NCBI GenBank assembly: GCA_009996515.1 | Contig: JAACZV010000025.1 | Location: forward strand, 1 to 64,000 | DNA length: 64,000 nucleotides | From: Comamonadaceae bacterium | GTDB taxonomy: Bacteria > Pseudomonadota > Gammaproteobacteria > Burkholderiales > Burkholderiaceae_C | Reading direction: 5' to 3' | Shown: piece after piece, positions 37,695 through 47,055 of the stretch | Position numbering within the stretch: position 1 is the first letter of the stretch | Layout of the letters: each line of letters begins with the position of its first letter | Program-made: the position numbers and the translations under genes | Notes under the pieces: model-generated | Seen by the model: the letters and a program-made list of their open reading frames with translations, nothing else | Told to the model about the DNA's origin: nothing | Databases searched by the model: none

Positions 37695-38360
37695 ATGAAA
37701 CGCATCCTTCTTCCGCTGACCCTGGTTCTCGCCGTCTCCGCCCAGGCGCAGATCACCAACAACCCCAAGGCCAAGGTCGACCCGAAGAACAACAAGGTCA
37801 GCAACCCGGTCGTGGAGAAGCCCAAGCCCAAGCTGATGACGCGCGACGAGCTGCGCGCCTGCATCGACCAGCAGGAGGCCAACAGCAAGGAAGCCGAGGC
37901 GATCCGGGCCGAGCAGAACGCCTACAAGGCCAATGCCGAGAAGCTCAAGGCCGAAAAGGCCACGCTGGAGGCCGGCGAGGCCGCGCTGGGCAAGCAGGTC
38001 ACCGAGGTCAAGGAAGAGCGCGATGCCATCCTGAAGGCCCATGAGACGCTGACGGCCGAGGCCCCCAAGCTCTCCAAGGAAGACCTGAAGGCCCGCAACG
38101 AGGCCTACCAGGCGCGCACCGCGGCCTTCGGCCCCAAGGTCGACGCCGTCAAGGCGGCCGACGCCGAGCAGGCCGTGAAGCGCAAGGCCTTCAGCGAGAA
38201 GGTGGACGCGCTGGAAGCCCAGTACAAGGCGCTGGAAGAGCGCACCGAGGCGCATTTCGACGCCAACGACAAGTGGTCGGCCGAGTGCAAGAACAAGGCC
38301 TACGACGAGAACGACGAGAAGGCCGTGCGCAAGGAAAAGGCCGCCGCCGCGGCCAAGTGA
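37695..38360 (+). CDS. Exported Lys/Glu/Ala-rich coiled-coil protein, unknown function
   Basis: This 221-residue protein has a signal peptide (MKRILLPLTLVLAVSAQAQ), a short basic linker (NNPKAKVDPKNNKVSNPVVE), a conserved-looking LMTRDELRACIDQQEANSKE and then a long charged helix to the end. The helix shows repeated EK/KA patterns typical of a periplasmic coiled coil. Only two cysteines are present (in RACIDQ and SAECKN), which could form a disulfide tying the ends. I do not recognise the family. It has its own terminator and is monocistronic. Confidence 0.7.
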   Translation: MKRILLPLTLVLAVSAQAQITNNPKAKVDPKNNKVSNPVVEKPKPKLMTRDELRACIDQQEANSKEAEAIRAEQNAYKANAEKLKAEKATLEAGEAALGKQVTEVKEERDAILKAHETLTAEAPKLSKEDLKARNEAYQARTAAFGPKVDAVKAADAEQAVKRKAFSEKVDALEAQYKALEERTEAHFDANDKWSAECKNKAYDENDEKAVRKEKAAAAAK

Positions 38361-38386
38361 GTCGCGCCGCGACCTGACGACCGATG

Positions 38387-38424
38387 ACGGGCCGCCTCCG
38401 ACAGGATGCGGCCCGTTTTGCTTT
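38387..38424 (+). terminator. Intrinsic terminator after the coiled-coil gene
   Basis: ACGGGCCGC (38387-38395) pairs with GCGGCCCGT (38408-38416) across a 12-nt loop. It is followed by TTTGCTTT. Confidence 0.85.
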
Positions 38425-38445
38425 GACCCTCCAGAAAGCCCCCGC

Positions 38446-40482
38446 ATGAGCAACCCGCTGCTGCAGGATTGGGCCGGCCCGCATGGCCTGCCGCCCTTTG
38501 CCGACATTGAGCCGGCGCATTTCCAGCCCGCTTTTGACGCCGCCCTGGCCGAGCACCGTGCCGAGATCGACGCGATCGCCACGCAGGCCCAGGCGCCCGG
38601 CTTCGCCAACACCATCGCCGCCTTCGACGCCAGTGGCCGCCGGCTGACGCGACTGGAGCATCTGTTCTACACGTTGGCCGCGTCGGCCACCTCGCCCGAG
38701 CTGCAGGCCGCCCAGCGCGCGCTGGCCGCGCCGCTGGCCCAGCATGGCAGCGCCGTCTACATGCACCAGGGCCTGTTCGCGCGCGTCGACGCGCTGTTCG
38801 AGCAGCGCGAGCGGCTGGGCCTGACGCCCGAGCAGCGCCGGCTGCTGGAGCGCGTGCACCTGGACTTCCTGCGCGCCGGCGCCCGCCTGGCGCCCGCGGC
38901 GCGCGAACGCTATGCCGCCGTCATGGCCCGCCTGGCCGAGCTGAACACGCGCTTCGCGCAGAACGTGCTGGCGGCCGAGAGCGGCTACCAGCTGCGCCTG
39001 ACGACCGAGGCCGAGCTGGCCGGCCTGCCCGGTTTCGTGCGCGCGGCCGCCCGCCAGGCCGCCATCGACCGCGGGCTGGACGAAGGCATCCACGTCATCA
39101 CGCTGTCGCGCTCCCTCATCCTGCCCTTCCTGTCCTTCAGCGCCCGCCGCGACCTGCGCGAGCAGGCCTGGCGGGCCTGGGTGGGCCGCGGCGACGGCGG
39201 CGACACCGACAACCGCGAGCTCTGCCGCGAGATCCTCGAGCTGCGCGCCGAGGCAGCCCGGCTGCATGGCCATGCCTGCTATGCCGACTATGCGCTGGAG
39301 GACACCATGGCGCGCAGCCAGGGTGCCGTCATGGACCTGCTGCAGCGCGTCTGGCAGCCGGCGCTGGCGGCGCAGGCGCGCGAGCGCGAGGCCGTGCTGG
39401 GGGCCATGGCCGCGGCCGGCGCCACGCACGAGCTCGAGCCCTGGGACTGGCGCTTCTACGCCGAGCAGGCCCGGCGCGCCCGCTTCGAGCTGGACGAGGC
39501 CCAGGTCAAGCCCTATTTCTCGCTGGACCGCATGGTGGCCGCGATGTTCGACTGCGCCACTCGGCTGTTCGGCCTGCGCTTCCAGGCCCGGCCCGATATC
39601 GCCGGCTACCACCCCGATGTGCGCGCCTACGAGGTCTTCGACGCCGACGGGGGCTTGCGCGGCCTGTTCCTGCAGGACAACTTCGCGCGTCCGACCAAGC
39701 GCAGCGGCGCCTGGATGAACCCGCTGCGCAACCAGAGCCGCGCGCTGGGCGCCACGCCCATCATCCTGAACAACAACAACTTCGCGCGCGGCGCGGCAGG
39801 GGAGCCGACGCTGCTCAGCTTCGACGACGTGCGCACGCTGTTCCACGAGTTCGGCCATGGCCTGCACGGCCTGCTGAGCAGCGTGGAACACGAGCGCCTG
39901 GCCGGCACCCAGGTGCTGCGCGACTTCGTCGAGCTGCCGTCGCAGCTGTACGAGCACTGGATGGCCGAGCCCCAGGTGCTGAAGAAATTCGCCCGCCACT
40001 GGCAGACCGACGAGCCGCTGCCCGACGCGCTGTTGGCCAAGCTGCAGGCCGCGCGCCAGTTCGGCCAGGGCTACGAGACGCTGCGCTACACGGCCAGCGC
40101 CATCGTCGACATGGCGGCGCATGCGCTGCCGGCGGCACCCGCCGACGTGGTCGCCTTCGAGCGCGACACGCTGGCGCAATGGGGGTTGCCGGCCGAGGTG
40201 GGCATGAACCACCGGCTGACCCATTTCCAGCACCTGTTCAGCAGCGCCGGCTACGCGGCGGGCTACTACGTCTACCTGTGGGCCGAGGTGCTGGACTGCG
40301 ACGCCTTCGACGCCTTCGTCGAGGCGGGCGACGTGTTCGACCCGGTGGTGGCGGCGCGGCTGCGCGACTGCATCCTGTCGGCCGGCAACAGCGTGGAGCC
40401 GGGCGAGGCCTTCCGGCGTTTCCGCGGCCGCGACCCGGTCGTGGAGCCCATGCTGAAGGACCGCGGCCTGCTGCCCGCCTGA
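38446..40482 (+). CDS. prlC: Oligopeptidase A, M3 family
   Basis: This 678-residue cytoplasmic zinc metallopeptidase degrades oligopeptides and cleaved signal peptides. It begins MSNPLLQDWAGPHGLPPFAD, typical of OpdA/PrlC. The zinc motif HEFGH is in LFHEFGHGLHGLLSSVEHER near residues 465-485, with the third ligand Glu in the following helix (RDFVELPSQLYEHW near 490-503). The substrate loop SAGYAAGYYVYLWAEVLDCD is near 603-625. It starts 22 bp after the upstream terminator. Confidence 0.95.
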   Translation: MSNPLLQDWAGPHGLPPFADIEPAHFQPAFDAALAEHRAEIDAIATQAQAPGFANTIAAFDASGRRLTRLEHLFYTLAASATSPELQAAQRALAAPLAQHGSAVYMHQGLFARVDALFEQRERLGLTPEQRRLLERVHLDFLRAGARLAPAARERYAAVMARLAELNTRFAQNVLAAESGYQLRLTTEAELAGLPGFVRAAARQAAIDRGLDEGIHVITLSRSLILPFLSFSARRDLREQAWRAWVGRGDGGDTDNRELCREILELRAEAARLHGHACYADYALEDTMARSQGAVMDLLQRVWQPALAAQAREREAVLGAMAAAGATHELEPWDWRFYAEQARRARFELDEAQVKPYFSLDRMVAAMFDCATRLFGLRFQARPDIAGYHPDVRAYEVFDADGGLRGLFLQDNFARPTKRSGAWMNPLRNQSRALGATPIILNNNNFARGAAGEPTLLSFDDVRTLFHEFGHGLHGLLSSVEHERLAGTQVLRDFVELPSQLYEHWMAEPQVLKKFARHWQTDEPLPDALLAKLQAARQFGQGYETLRYTASAIVDMAAHALPAAPADVVAFERDTLAQWGLPAEVGMNHRLTHFQHLFSSAGYAAGYYVYLWAEVLDCDAFDAFVEAGDVFDPVVAARLRDCILSAGNSVEPGEAFRRFRGRDPVVEPMLKDRGLLPA

Positions 40483-40848
40483 GGCATCAGGCGTCGGGCC
40501 GATGCCAGAGCCAGATCGCCACGGCGGCCATCACGGCCGGCGTGGCGAGCTTGACCGCCAGCGGCGCCGCGGAGAACGCCAGCAGCGTGGCGCTGAACGC
40601 CATCATCAGGCTGGCGGCCCACTTGGCCCGGCGCGGCACCGCGCCATGCTCGCGCCAGCGGCGTATGGCCGGGCCGTGGCGCGGGTGCTGCAGCAGCCAG
40701 GCTTCCAGCGCCGGCCAGCCCTTGCCGCCGGCCCAGGCCGCCAGCAGCAGGAAGGGCACCGTGGGCAGGCCGGGCAGCACGATGCCGATGAGCCCCAGCG
40801 CCACGCTCGCCAGCGCCAGCGCCCGCCACAGCAGGATGCGCAGCGGGC

Positions 40849-41616
<768 letters not shown>

Positions 41617-41670
41617 TTCAAGTTCTCTTTGCGGGCCGAGCGCCGGGCCGCTCCCAAGCAGGCCCGCACT

Positions 41671-41723
41671 GGCGATGCTCTCGCGGCTCGATGCCGCGAG
41701 CATCGCCGTCCCCCAGGGGGACG
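41671..41723. repeat. Palindromes in the gap before the ABC ATPase gene
   Basis: The 158-bp gap 41617-41774 contains GGCGATGCT (41671-41679)/AGCATCGCC (41699-41707) enclosing CGCGGC/GCCGCG, immediately followed by CGTCCCCC-A-GGGGGACG (41707-41723). It could be an operon-internal processing or attenuation site, or a member of the dispersed GC-palindrome family. Confidence 0.6.
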
Positions 41724-41774
41724 GACCGGACCTGCCCGCGTTCAGCGCGGCGGGGCTGGGCAAGGGGCTTCATG

Positions 41775-42890
41775 TCAGGCTCCGAGCAACTTGCCGGTGC
41801 GCTTGGCCTCGCGGCCCGAGACCTTGGCCACGCGCATGCCGGCATTGGCGAAGCGCAGGAAGTCGCGCGCGAAGAACAGGCCGTCCACCGGGCTCTTCAG
41901 CTCGGTCACCTGGGCCGTGATGGGGTCGATGACATGGGCCAGCACGTCGCCCGCGCTCACCTCCTCGCCCACCTCCTTCAGGAAGGTCAGCACGCCGGCC
42001 ACGGGCGACTTGATGGGCATGCTGCCGGCCAGCGGGCGGGCCTCGCCCACCGCGTCGGGCAGCGCGGGCTTGGTGCCGTCTATCAGGCCGCGCCAGCGCA
42101 GGAAGTCGACGATGTTTTTGGCGTCGGCCGCGGCCAGCTCATGCGTCACGTCGGTGGCGCCGCGCAGCTCGACGGTGGCCGACAGGCAGGCCTGCGGGAT
42201 GGGGAAGCGGTCGCCGAAGCGCTGCTTCCATTTCCACCAGACCTGGGAGCAGGCCTCGTCGAAGGGGCTGTCGCCCGAGTCCTGGGCCAGCAGTGTCACG
42301 CGCGAGCGCAGGAAGCGCGCCAGCGGCTCGCACTCGGGCCAGCAGGGCGTCTCGGTGTAGAGGTGCATGACGGCCTGGGCGTCGCAGTGCAGGTCCAGCA
42401 CGATGTCGGCATCGCAGGACAGGCCCAGCAGCGTGCGGCGCTGCGACTGCAGCTCGGTGTCCACCGGCGCGGCCAGCACGGCGGCCTTCAGCGCGCGGCG
42501 CAGCAGCGCCACGTTGGCCGCCGCGTCGGCGCCCAGCTGCGGCTCGACCTGGGCGGCCACGGCCTCGATCTGGTCAGGGTAATGGCGGTTGAAGTTCTCG
42601 CCCGACATCAGCTCGAAGCGGCCCAGGTGGGCGTGCAGCAGGAACTGGCTCATGCCTATGGGGTTGGCCATGGGCACCAGCACGATCTCGCCGCGGATCT
42701 GGCCGGCGGCCTCCAGCGCATCCAGCTGCAGGCGCAGGTGGTGCGCCACCAGCATGCCGGGCAGCTCGTCGCCGTGCAGCGAGGCCTGGATGTAGGCCTT
42801 GGGGGCGCCGGGCTGGCCGTAGTGCAGGGAGACCAGCTCGCGCTGCGTGCCGGGGGCGGGGGAGAGCAGGGGGTGACGGACGAGTTGCAT
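41775..42890 (-). CDS. Succinylglutamate desuccinylase / aspartoacylase-type metallohydrolase
   Basis: This 371-residue M14-like zinc hydrolase has AYIQASLHGDELPGMLVAHH near residues 33-52 (first zinc His and Glu), MANPIGMSQFLLHAHLGRFE and ENFNRHYPDQ; the third ligand is in ADIVLDLHCDAQAVMHLYTE near 158-177. A C-terminal barrel-sandwich-like domain follows (PIKSPVAGVLTFLKEVGEEV). The family deacylates N-acyl amino acids. Placement between a basic-amino-acid permease and its ATPase suggests it removes an acyl group from imported arginine/ornithine derivatives; that is inference. The ATG at 42890 is preferred to a TTG two codons earlier. Confidence 0.85.
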   Translation of the reverse strand: MQLVRHPLLSPAPGTQRELVSLHYGQPGAPKAYIQASLHGDELPGMLVAHHLRLQLDALEAAGQIRGEIVLVPMANPIGMSQFLLHAHLGRFELMSGENFNRHYPDQIEAVAAQVEPQLGADAAANVALLRRALKAAVLAAPVDTELQSQRRTLLGLSCDADIVLDLHCDAQAVMHLYTETPCWPECEPLARFLRSRVTLLAQDSGDSPFDEACSQVWWKWKQRFGDRFPIPQACLSATVELRGATDVTHELAAADAKNIVDFLRWRGLIDGTKPALPDAVGEARPLAGSMPIKSPVAGVLTFLKEVGEEVSAGDVLAHVIDPITAQVTELKSPVDGLFFARDFLRFANAGMRVAKVSGREAKRTGKLLGA

Positions 42891-42902
42891 GGTCAAAAGC
42901 GG

Positions 42903-43589
42903 CTAGCGGCTCATCATGGGCTTGAGCCAGCGCTTCTCGGCCCAGCGGAACAGGCCCACCAGGCCCAGCGTGAGCAGGAAATAGAAGACGCCGGCCGTGA
43001 TGAAGGCCTCGAAGGGGAGGTAGTACTTGGCGTTGACGGCGCGGGCCGCGCCGGTGATGTCCAGCAGCGTGACGACGCTGGCCAGCGCGGTGCCGTGCAG
43101 CATGAAGATGGCCTCGTTGCCGTAGGCCGGCAGCGCGCGGCGCAGCGCGGCCGGCAGCACGATGCGGCGCAACAGCAGCGCCCGGCCCATGCCCAGTGCC
43201 TTGGCGGCCTCGATCTCGCCGGCCGGCAGCGCGCGGATGCTGCCGGCGATGATCTCGGTCGTGTAGGCGGCCGTGTTCAGCGTGAACGTCAGCCAGGCGC
43301 AGAAGGTGGCCGACGACAGCCAGGGCCAGGCCCAGCTGTCGCGCACCGCGTCGAACTGCGCCAGGCCGTAGTAGATGAGGAACAGCTGCACCAGCATGGG
43401 CGTGCCGCGGAACACATAGGTGTAGGCCCAGACGGCGCGCGACGCGATGCCACGCGACACGGTGCGCACCAGCGCCAGCGGCAGCGCCAGCGCCAGGCCG
43501 CAGCCCAGCGACAGCACGAGCAGCTTCAGCGTCACGCCCACGCCGTCCAGGTACATGGGCAGGTTCTCGACGATGGCGTCGAAGTTCAC
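42903..43589 (-). CDS. Amino acid ABC transporter permease (HisM type)
   Basis: This 228-residue inner-membrane permease has five helices. It has the amino acid subfamily opening VENLPMYLDGVGVTLKLLVL and the EAA loop EIEAAKALGMGRALLLRRIV near residues 145-164 for contact with the ATPase. YVFRGTPMLVQLFLIYYGLA near 65-84 is the HisM/ArtM signature. The start is GTG 43589, overlapping the HisQ-type stop by 4 bp (GTGA). It forms a heterodimer with the next gene product. Confidence 0.93.
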   Translation of the reverse strand: MNFDAIVENLPMYLDGVGVTLKLLVLSLGCGLALALPLALVRTVSRGIASRAVWAYTYVFRGTPMLVQLFLIYYGLAQFDAVRDSWAWPWLSSATFCAWLTFTLNTAAYTTEIIAGSIRALPAGEIEAAKALGMGRALLLRRIVLPAALRRALPAYGNEAIFMLHGTALASVVTLLDITGAARAVNAKYYLPFEAFITAGVFYFLLTLGLVGLFRWAEKRWLKPMMSR

Positions 43590-44278
43590 AAACGCCCCTC
43601 TTTCACGCCGATGGCCAGGCGGCGCTGCGCCCAGCTGAACCCCAGCTCGGAGACGCTGGTGAACAGCAGGTAGATCAGCGCCACGGCGAGGTAGAAGCTG
43701 AAGGGCTCGCGCGTCGTGCCGGCGGCCTGCTGGCCGCGCGTCATCAGGTCGGACAGGCCGATGATGGACACGATGGCCGTGCTCTTGATCAGCACCAGCC
43801 AGTTGTTGGACAGCCCCGGCAGCGCGTGGCGCAGCATCTGCGGCAGCGTGATGCGCCACAGCACCTGGCGCGGGCTCATGCCATAGGCCAGGCCGGCCTC
43901 GCGCTGGCCCGGCGGCACGGCCAGGAAGGCGCCGCGGAAGGCCTCGGTCAGGTAGGCGCCGAAGATGAAGCCAATGGTCAGCACGCCGGCGACGAAGGGG
44001 TCGATGTCGATGTAGTCCTCATGGCCCAGCAGCGGTGCGATGGTGTTCACCGCGACCTGGCCGCCGTAGAAGATCAGCAGCATCAGCACCAGGTCGGGCA
44101 CGCCGCGGATCAGCGTCGTGTAGAGGGCGGCCGAGCCCTGCGCCAGGCGCGAGCGCGACAGCTTGGCCAGCGCGCCGGCCAGGCCCAGCAGGACGGCGAT
44201 GGCCAGCGAGGTCAGCGCCACGCCCAGCGTCAGCGCGGCGCCTTCGAGCAGGCTGGGGAGGAATCCGTGCAGCAACAT
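43586..44278 (-). CDS. Amino acid ABC transporter permease (HisQ type)
   Basis: This 230-residue permease has five helices. It shows LLEGAALTLGVALTSLAIAV, TTLIRGVPDLVLMLLIFYGG near residues 53-73 (HisQ signature) and the EAA loop QREAGLAYGMSPRQVLWRIT near 125-144. The GQQAAGTTREPFSFYLAVAL segment is typical of the arginine/histidine permeases. It pairs with the HisM-type protein encoded directly downstream. Confidence 0.93.
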   Translation of the reverse strand: MLLHGFLPSLLEGAALTLGVALTSLAIAVLLGLAGALAKLSRSRLAQGSAALYTTLIRGVPDLVLMLLIFYGGQVAVNTIAPLLGHEDYIDIDPFVAGVLTIGFIFGAYLTEAFRGAFLAVPPGQREAGLAYGMSPRQVLWRITLPQMLRHALPGLSNNWLVLIKSTAIVSIIGLSDLMTRGQQAAGTTREPFSFYLAVALIYLLFTSVSELGFSWAQRRLAIGVKEGRL

Positions 44279-44322
44279 GGCAGCTCAGCGCCCCGGTGTG
44301 GCGCCATGGGGAACGGGGCGGC

Positions 44323-45111
44323 TCACTGCTTGGTGCGCGGCGCGATGTCGTAGTCGAAGTATTTGGCGGCCAGCTTCTTGAACATGCCGTTGGCCTGCAG
44401 CGCGTCGATGGCGGCGTTGAACTTCTTGCCCAGCGTGGCCTCGTCGGCCTTCCTCATGCCGACGCCGGTGCCGACGCCGAAGATCTTGTCGTCCAGGATG
44501 GCCGGGCCGGAGAAGGCGAAGCCCTTGCCCTCGGGCTTCTTCAGGAAGCCGAAGTCGCCGGCCGGCGAGTCCATCAGCGTGGCGTCGATGCGGCCGCTCT
44601 TCAGGTCCAGGAACACCTGGTCCTGGCTGCCGTAGCGCACGATCTCGCTCTGCGTGAAGGCCTTGGCCGCGTAGGTCTCGTGCGTGGTGCCGCGCTGCAC
44701 GCCGATCTTCTTGCCCTTCAGGCCGGCGGCCGTGGGTTCCAGCTTCACGCCGGCCTTGGCGATGAGGCGGGCCGGCGTGTTGTAGTAGGGCTTGGAGAAG
44801 GCGATGACCTTCTGGCGCTCCTCGGTGATGGAGATGCTGGCGAAGATGGCGTCCACCTTGCGCGACTGCAGCGCCGGGATGAGGCCGTCGAAGTCCTGCT
44901 GCACCAGCGTGCACTGCGCCTTCATCTCCGCGCAATAGGCCTGCAGCAGCTCGATCTCGAAACCCTTGAGCTTGCCGTCCGGGCCGATCTCGGAGAACGG
45001 CGGGTAGGCGCCTTCGACGCCGATGCGGATCTTCTTCCACTCGGGGGCCTGGGCCTGGGCGAGGCCGGCCGCGGCCAGCAGGGCCAGGGCAAGCAGGGAG
45101 GATTTCTTCAT
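44323..45111 (-). CDS. Basic amino acid-binding periplasmic protein (HisJ/ArgT type)
   Basis: This 262-residue periplasmic binding protein has a signal peptide (MKKSSLLALALLAAAGLAQA). It begins KKIRIGVEGAYPPFSEIGPD, the family-3 solute-binding start, followed by LKGFEIELLQAYCAEMKAQC with a cysteine pair as in HisJ/ArgT. FDGLIPALQSRKVDAIFASI and SITEERQKVIAFSKPYY are the standard ligand-pocket segments; the C-terminal KKLAAKYFDYDIAPR is LAO-type. The ligand is probably arginine, lysine, ornithine or histidine. First gene of the transporter operon. Confidence 0.93.
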   Translation of the reverse strand: MKKSSLLALALLAAAGLAQAQAPEWKKIRIGVEGAYPPFSEIGPDGKLKGFEIELLQAYCAEMKAQCTLVQQDFDGLIPALQSRKVDAIFASISITEERQKVIAFSKPYYNTPARLIAKAGVKLEPTAAGLKGKKIGVQRGTTHETYAAKAFTQSEIVRYGSQDQVFLDLKSGRIDATLMDSPAGDFGFLKKPEGKGFAFSGPAILDDKIFGVGTGVGMRKADEATLGKKFNAAIDALQANGMFKKLAAKYFDYDIAPRTKQ

Positions 45112-45136
45112 ATCGTATCTCTCGGGTGAGACGGGT

Positions 45137-46093
45137 TCAGCGGGCGACCTGGGGCAGCCAGTCGCGCAAGGTCGCAAGCGTAGCAGCCGGGTCCTCCTCC
45201 TGAGGCACATGCCCCAGCTCAGGGAAAACCACCAACCGGCTGCCGGGGATGGCCTGCGCGAACTCGCGGCCCCAGCGCGGCGGGATCAACCTGTCCTTGC
45301 CGCCCCACAGGATCAGCGTGGGCACCCGGATCTCGGGCAGGCGCTGCACCGGGCCGGGGGCCAGCTGGTCCATGCGCCGCATCAGCGCGACGCGGTTGCC
45401 TTCGCGCAGCGCCAGCTCGTAGTAGCGGTCCACCAGCTCGGCGCTGACCTTGCGCGGGTCGCCGTAGACGTCGATGACGCTGTCCTCGATGGCGCGGCGC
45501 GGCAGCAGCCAGCGCATGGGTTCGCGCAGCACCGGGATGCGGGCGATGCGAAAGCCCAGCGGCAGCGACTCGGGCTTGAAGTCGAAGCCGGCCGCGTCCA
45601 CCAGCACCAGGCCGGCGACCAGCGGCGGGTCGGCCAGCGCCAGCTGCCAGGCGATCTCGCCGCCCAGCGAGTTGCCGGCCACGATGGCCCGGCCCACGCC
45701 CAGCCGGGACAGGAACTGGCGCACGAAGGCCACGTAGCGGGCGTCGCTGTAGTCGTTGTCCGCGTTGGGCCCGGTCAGCCCGAAGCCGGGCAGGTCCAGG
45801 CTGATGACGCGGCGCGTGGGCTTGAGCTCGGCCACCCAGCCCTCCCAGGTGTGCAGGCTGGCGCTGGTGCCGTGCAGCAGCACCAGCGGCAGCGGATCGC
45901 CGCTGGGGCCCTCGTCACGGTAGTGCACCAGCAGGCCGTCGATGTCGACGAAGTCGGACGGCGGCGGCGCCCAGCGCGGCACCAGGCTTTCCAGCGAGCG
46001 GTCCGGCGCCTTGCTGACGGCAAAGCCCAGCGCCGCCAGCATCAGCAGCATGCCCAGGGCCTTGAGCAGCAAGTCGGCGATGCGGCCGCTCAT
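45137..46093 (-). CDS. Alpha/beta hydrolase, membrane-anchored
   Basis: This 318-residue hydrolase has an N-terminal membrane anchor (LLLKALGMLLMLAALGFAV). The fold elements follow: oxyanion HGTSASLHTW near residues 73-82, nucleophile elbow GNSLGGEIAW near 140-149, acid in GGKDRLIPP near 262-270 and His in ELGHVPQEE near 292-300. It resembles C-C hydrolase or lactonase-like enzymes, but the substrate is unknown. It lies 26 bp upstream of the ABC binding-protein gene on the same strand and may share its transcript. Confidence 0.85.
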   Translation of the reverse strand: MSGRIADLLLKALGMLLMLAALGFAVSKAPDRSLESLVPRWAPPPSDFVDIDGLLVHYRDEGPSGDPLPLVLLHGTSASLHTWEGWVAELKPTRRVISLDLPGFGLTGPNADNDYSDARYVAFVRQFLSRLGVGRAIVAGNSLGGEIAWQLALADPPLVAGLVLVDAAGFDFKPESLPLGFRIARIPVLREPMRWLLPRRAIEDSVIDVYGDPRKVSAELVDRYYELALREGNRVALMRRMDQLAPGPVQRLPEIRVPTLILWGGKDRLIPPRWGREFAQAIPGSRLVVFPELGHVPQEEDPAATLATLRDWLPQVAR

Positions 46094-46130
46094 GCGGTGC
46101 CCTTCGCTCCGGGGGCGGTTCGTGCCGGCC

Positions 46131-46871
46131 TCACGCGACGGGGCTCAGGTCGGCGGCCAGCGCCTCGCGCTCGTCGAAGACGAAGCAGCCGCCGTGGTAA
46201 TGCTTGCCGCCGGTGTCCTCGAAGTACTTCAGGATGCCGCCGTCCAGCTGCCAGGCCCTCAGGCCCTGCTCCTGCAGCACCATGGCGGCCTTCTCGCAGC
46301 GTATGCCGCCGGTGCAATAGCTCACCACCGTCTTGCCGGCCAGTTCGTCGCGGTGCGCGGCCAGCGCGTCGGGGAAGTCGCTGAACTTGTGCAGCCGCCA
46401 GTCGATGGCGCCGTCGAAGGCGCCATGGTCCACCTCGAAGCCGTTGCGGGTGTCCAGCATGACCACCTCGCGGCCCTCGTCGTCGTGGCCTTGCTCCAGC
46501 CAGCGCGCCAGCGTGGCGGGCGCCAGTGCCGGCGCGCGCGGCGCCTGGTCGGGCCGGATGGCGGGGCGGTTCATGCGGATGATCTCGGCCTTGACCTTGA
46601 CCTTCAGGCGCCGGAAGGGCTGGGCCTCGCTCCAGCTTTCCTTGGGCGTCAGCGCCGCGAAACGCGGGTCGGCGCGCAGCTCGTCCACCCAGGTGTTCAC
46701 CGCCGCGGCCGGGCCGGCCAGGAAGAGGTTGATGCCCTCCTCGGCGATCAGCACCGTGCCCCGGAGGTCCAGCGCCTGCGCCCGAGCGTGCAGGCGCTCG
46801 CGCAGTGCCGCCGTGTCGTTCAGCGAGACGAAGAGATAGCAGGAGATGTTGAGGATGGCGGCGGGCTGCAT
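46131..46871 (-). CDS. trhO: tRNA uridine(34) hydroxylase, rhodanese-type (TrhO/YceA)
   Basis: TrhO makes 5-hydroxyuridine at position 34 of tRNAs using oxygen. The 246-residue protein has the N-terminal acylphosphatase-like domain (LRGTVLIAEEGINLFLAG near residues 36-53) and a rhodanese domain (VVMLDTRNGFEVDHGAFDGA). The catalytic cysteine is in VSYCTGGIRCEKAAMVL near 181-197, where both cysteines of CTGGIRC are present. GGILKYFEDTGGKHYHGGCF follows. The ATG at 46871 gives the usual length. Confidence 0.93.
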   Translation of the reverse strand: MQPAAILNISCYLFVSLNDTAALRERLHARAQALDLRGTVLIAEEGINLFLAGPAAAVNTWVDELRADPRFAALTPKESWSEAQPFRRLKVKVKAEIIRMNRPAIRPDQAPRAPALAPATLARWLEQGHDDEGREVVMLDTRNGFEVDHGAFDGAIDWRLHKFSDFPDALAAHRDELAGKTVVSYCTGGIRCEKAAMVLQEQGLRAWQLDGGILKYFEDTGGKHYHGGCFVFDEREALAADLSPVA

Positions 46872-46988
46872 GGCGGGCTGGATTATCGATGCCCGCCATG
46901 GCCGGCATGGCAACGGCCTCGGCCGGCCTGCGCACCGCCTTGGGGCGCTGGCATGCGACAGCCACGCCCGGCGTGAAGAATGCCGCCG

Positions 46989-47030
46989 CCCCCTGGGGAA
47001 AGCCCAGGGCGGGACCGCGGCCCCAGGGGG
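46989..47030. repeat. Inverted repeat between trhO and the REC-kinase gene
   Basis: CCCCCTGGGG (46989-46998) and CCCCAGGGGG (47021-47030) are exact reverse complements, with a further GCCCAGGGC palindrome between them. This lies in the 184-bp divergent gap 46872-47055. A promoter for the downstream sensory locus should be here, but no clear -35/-10 is visible. Confidence 0.55.
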
Positions 47031-47055
47031 AAGGCTGCGGTTATCCTGAGTTGCT

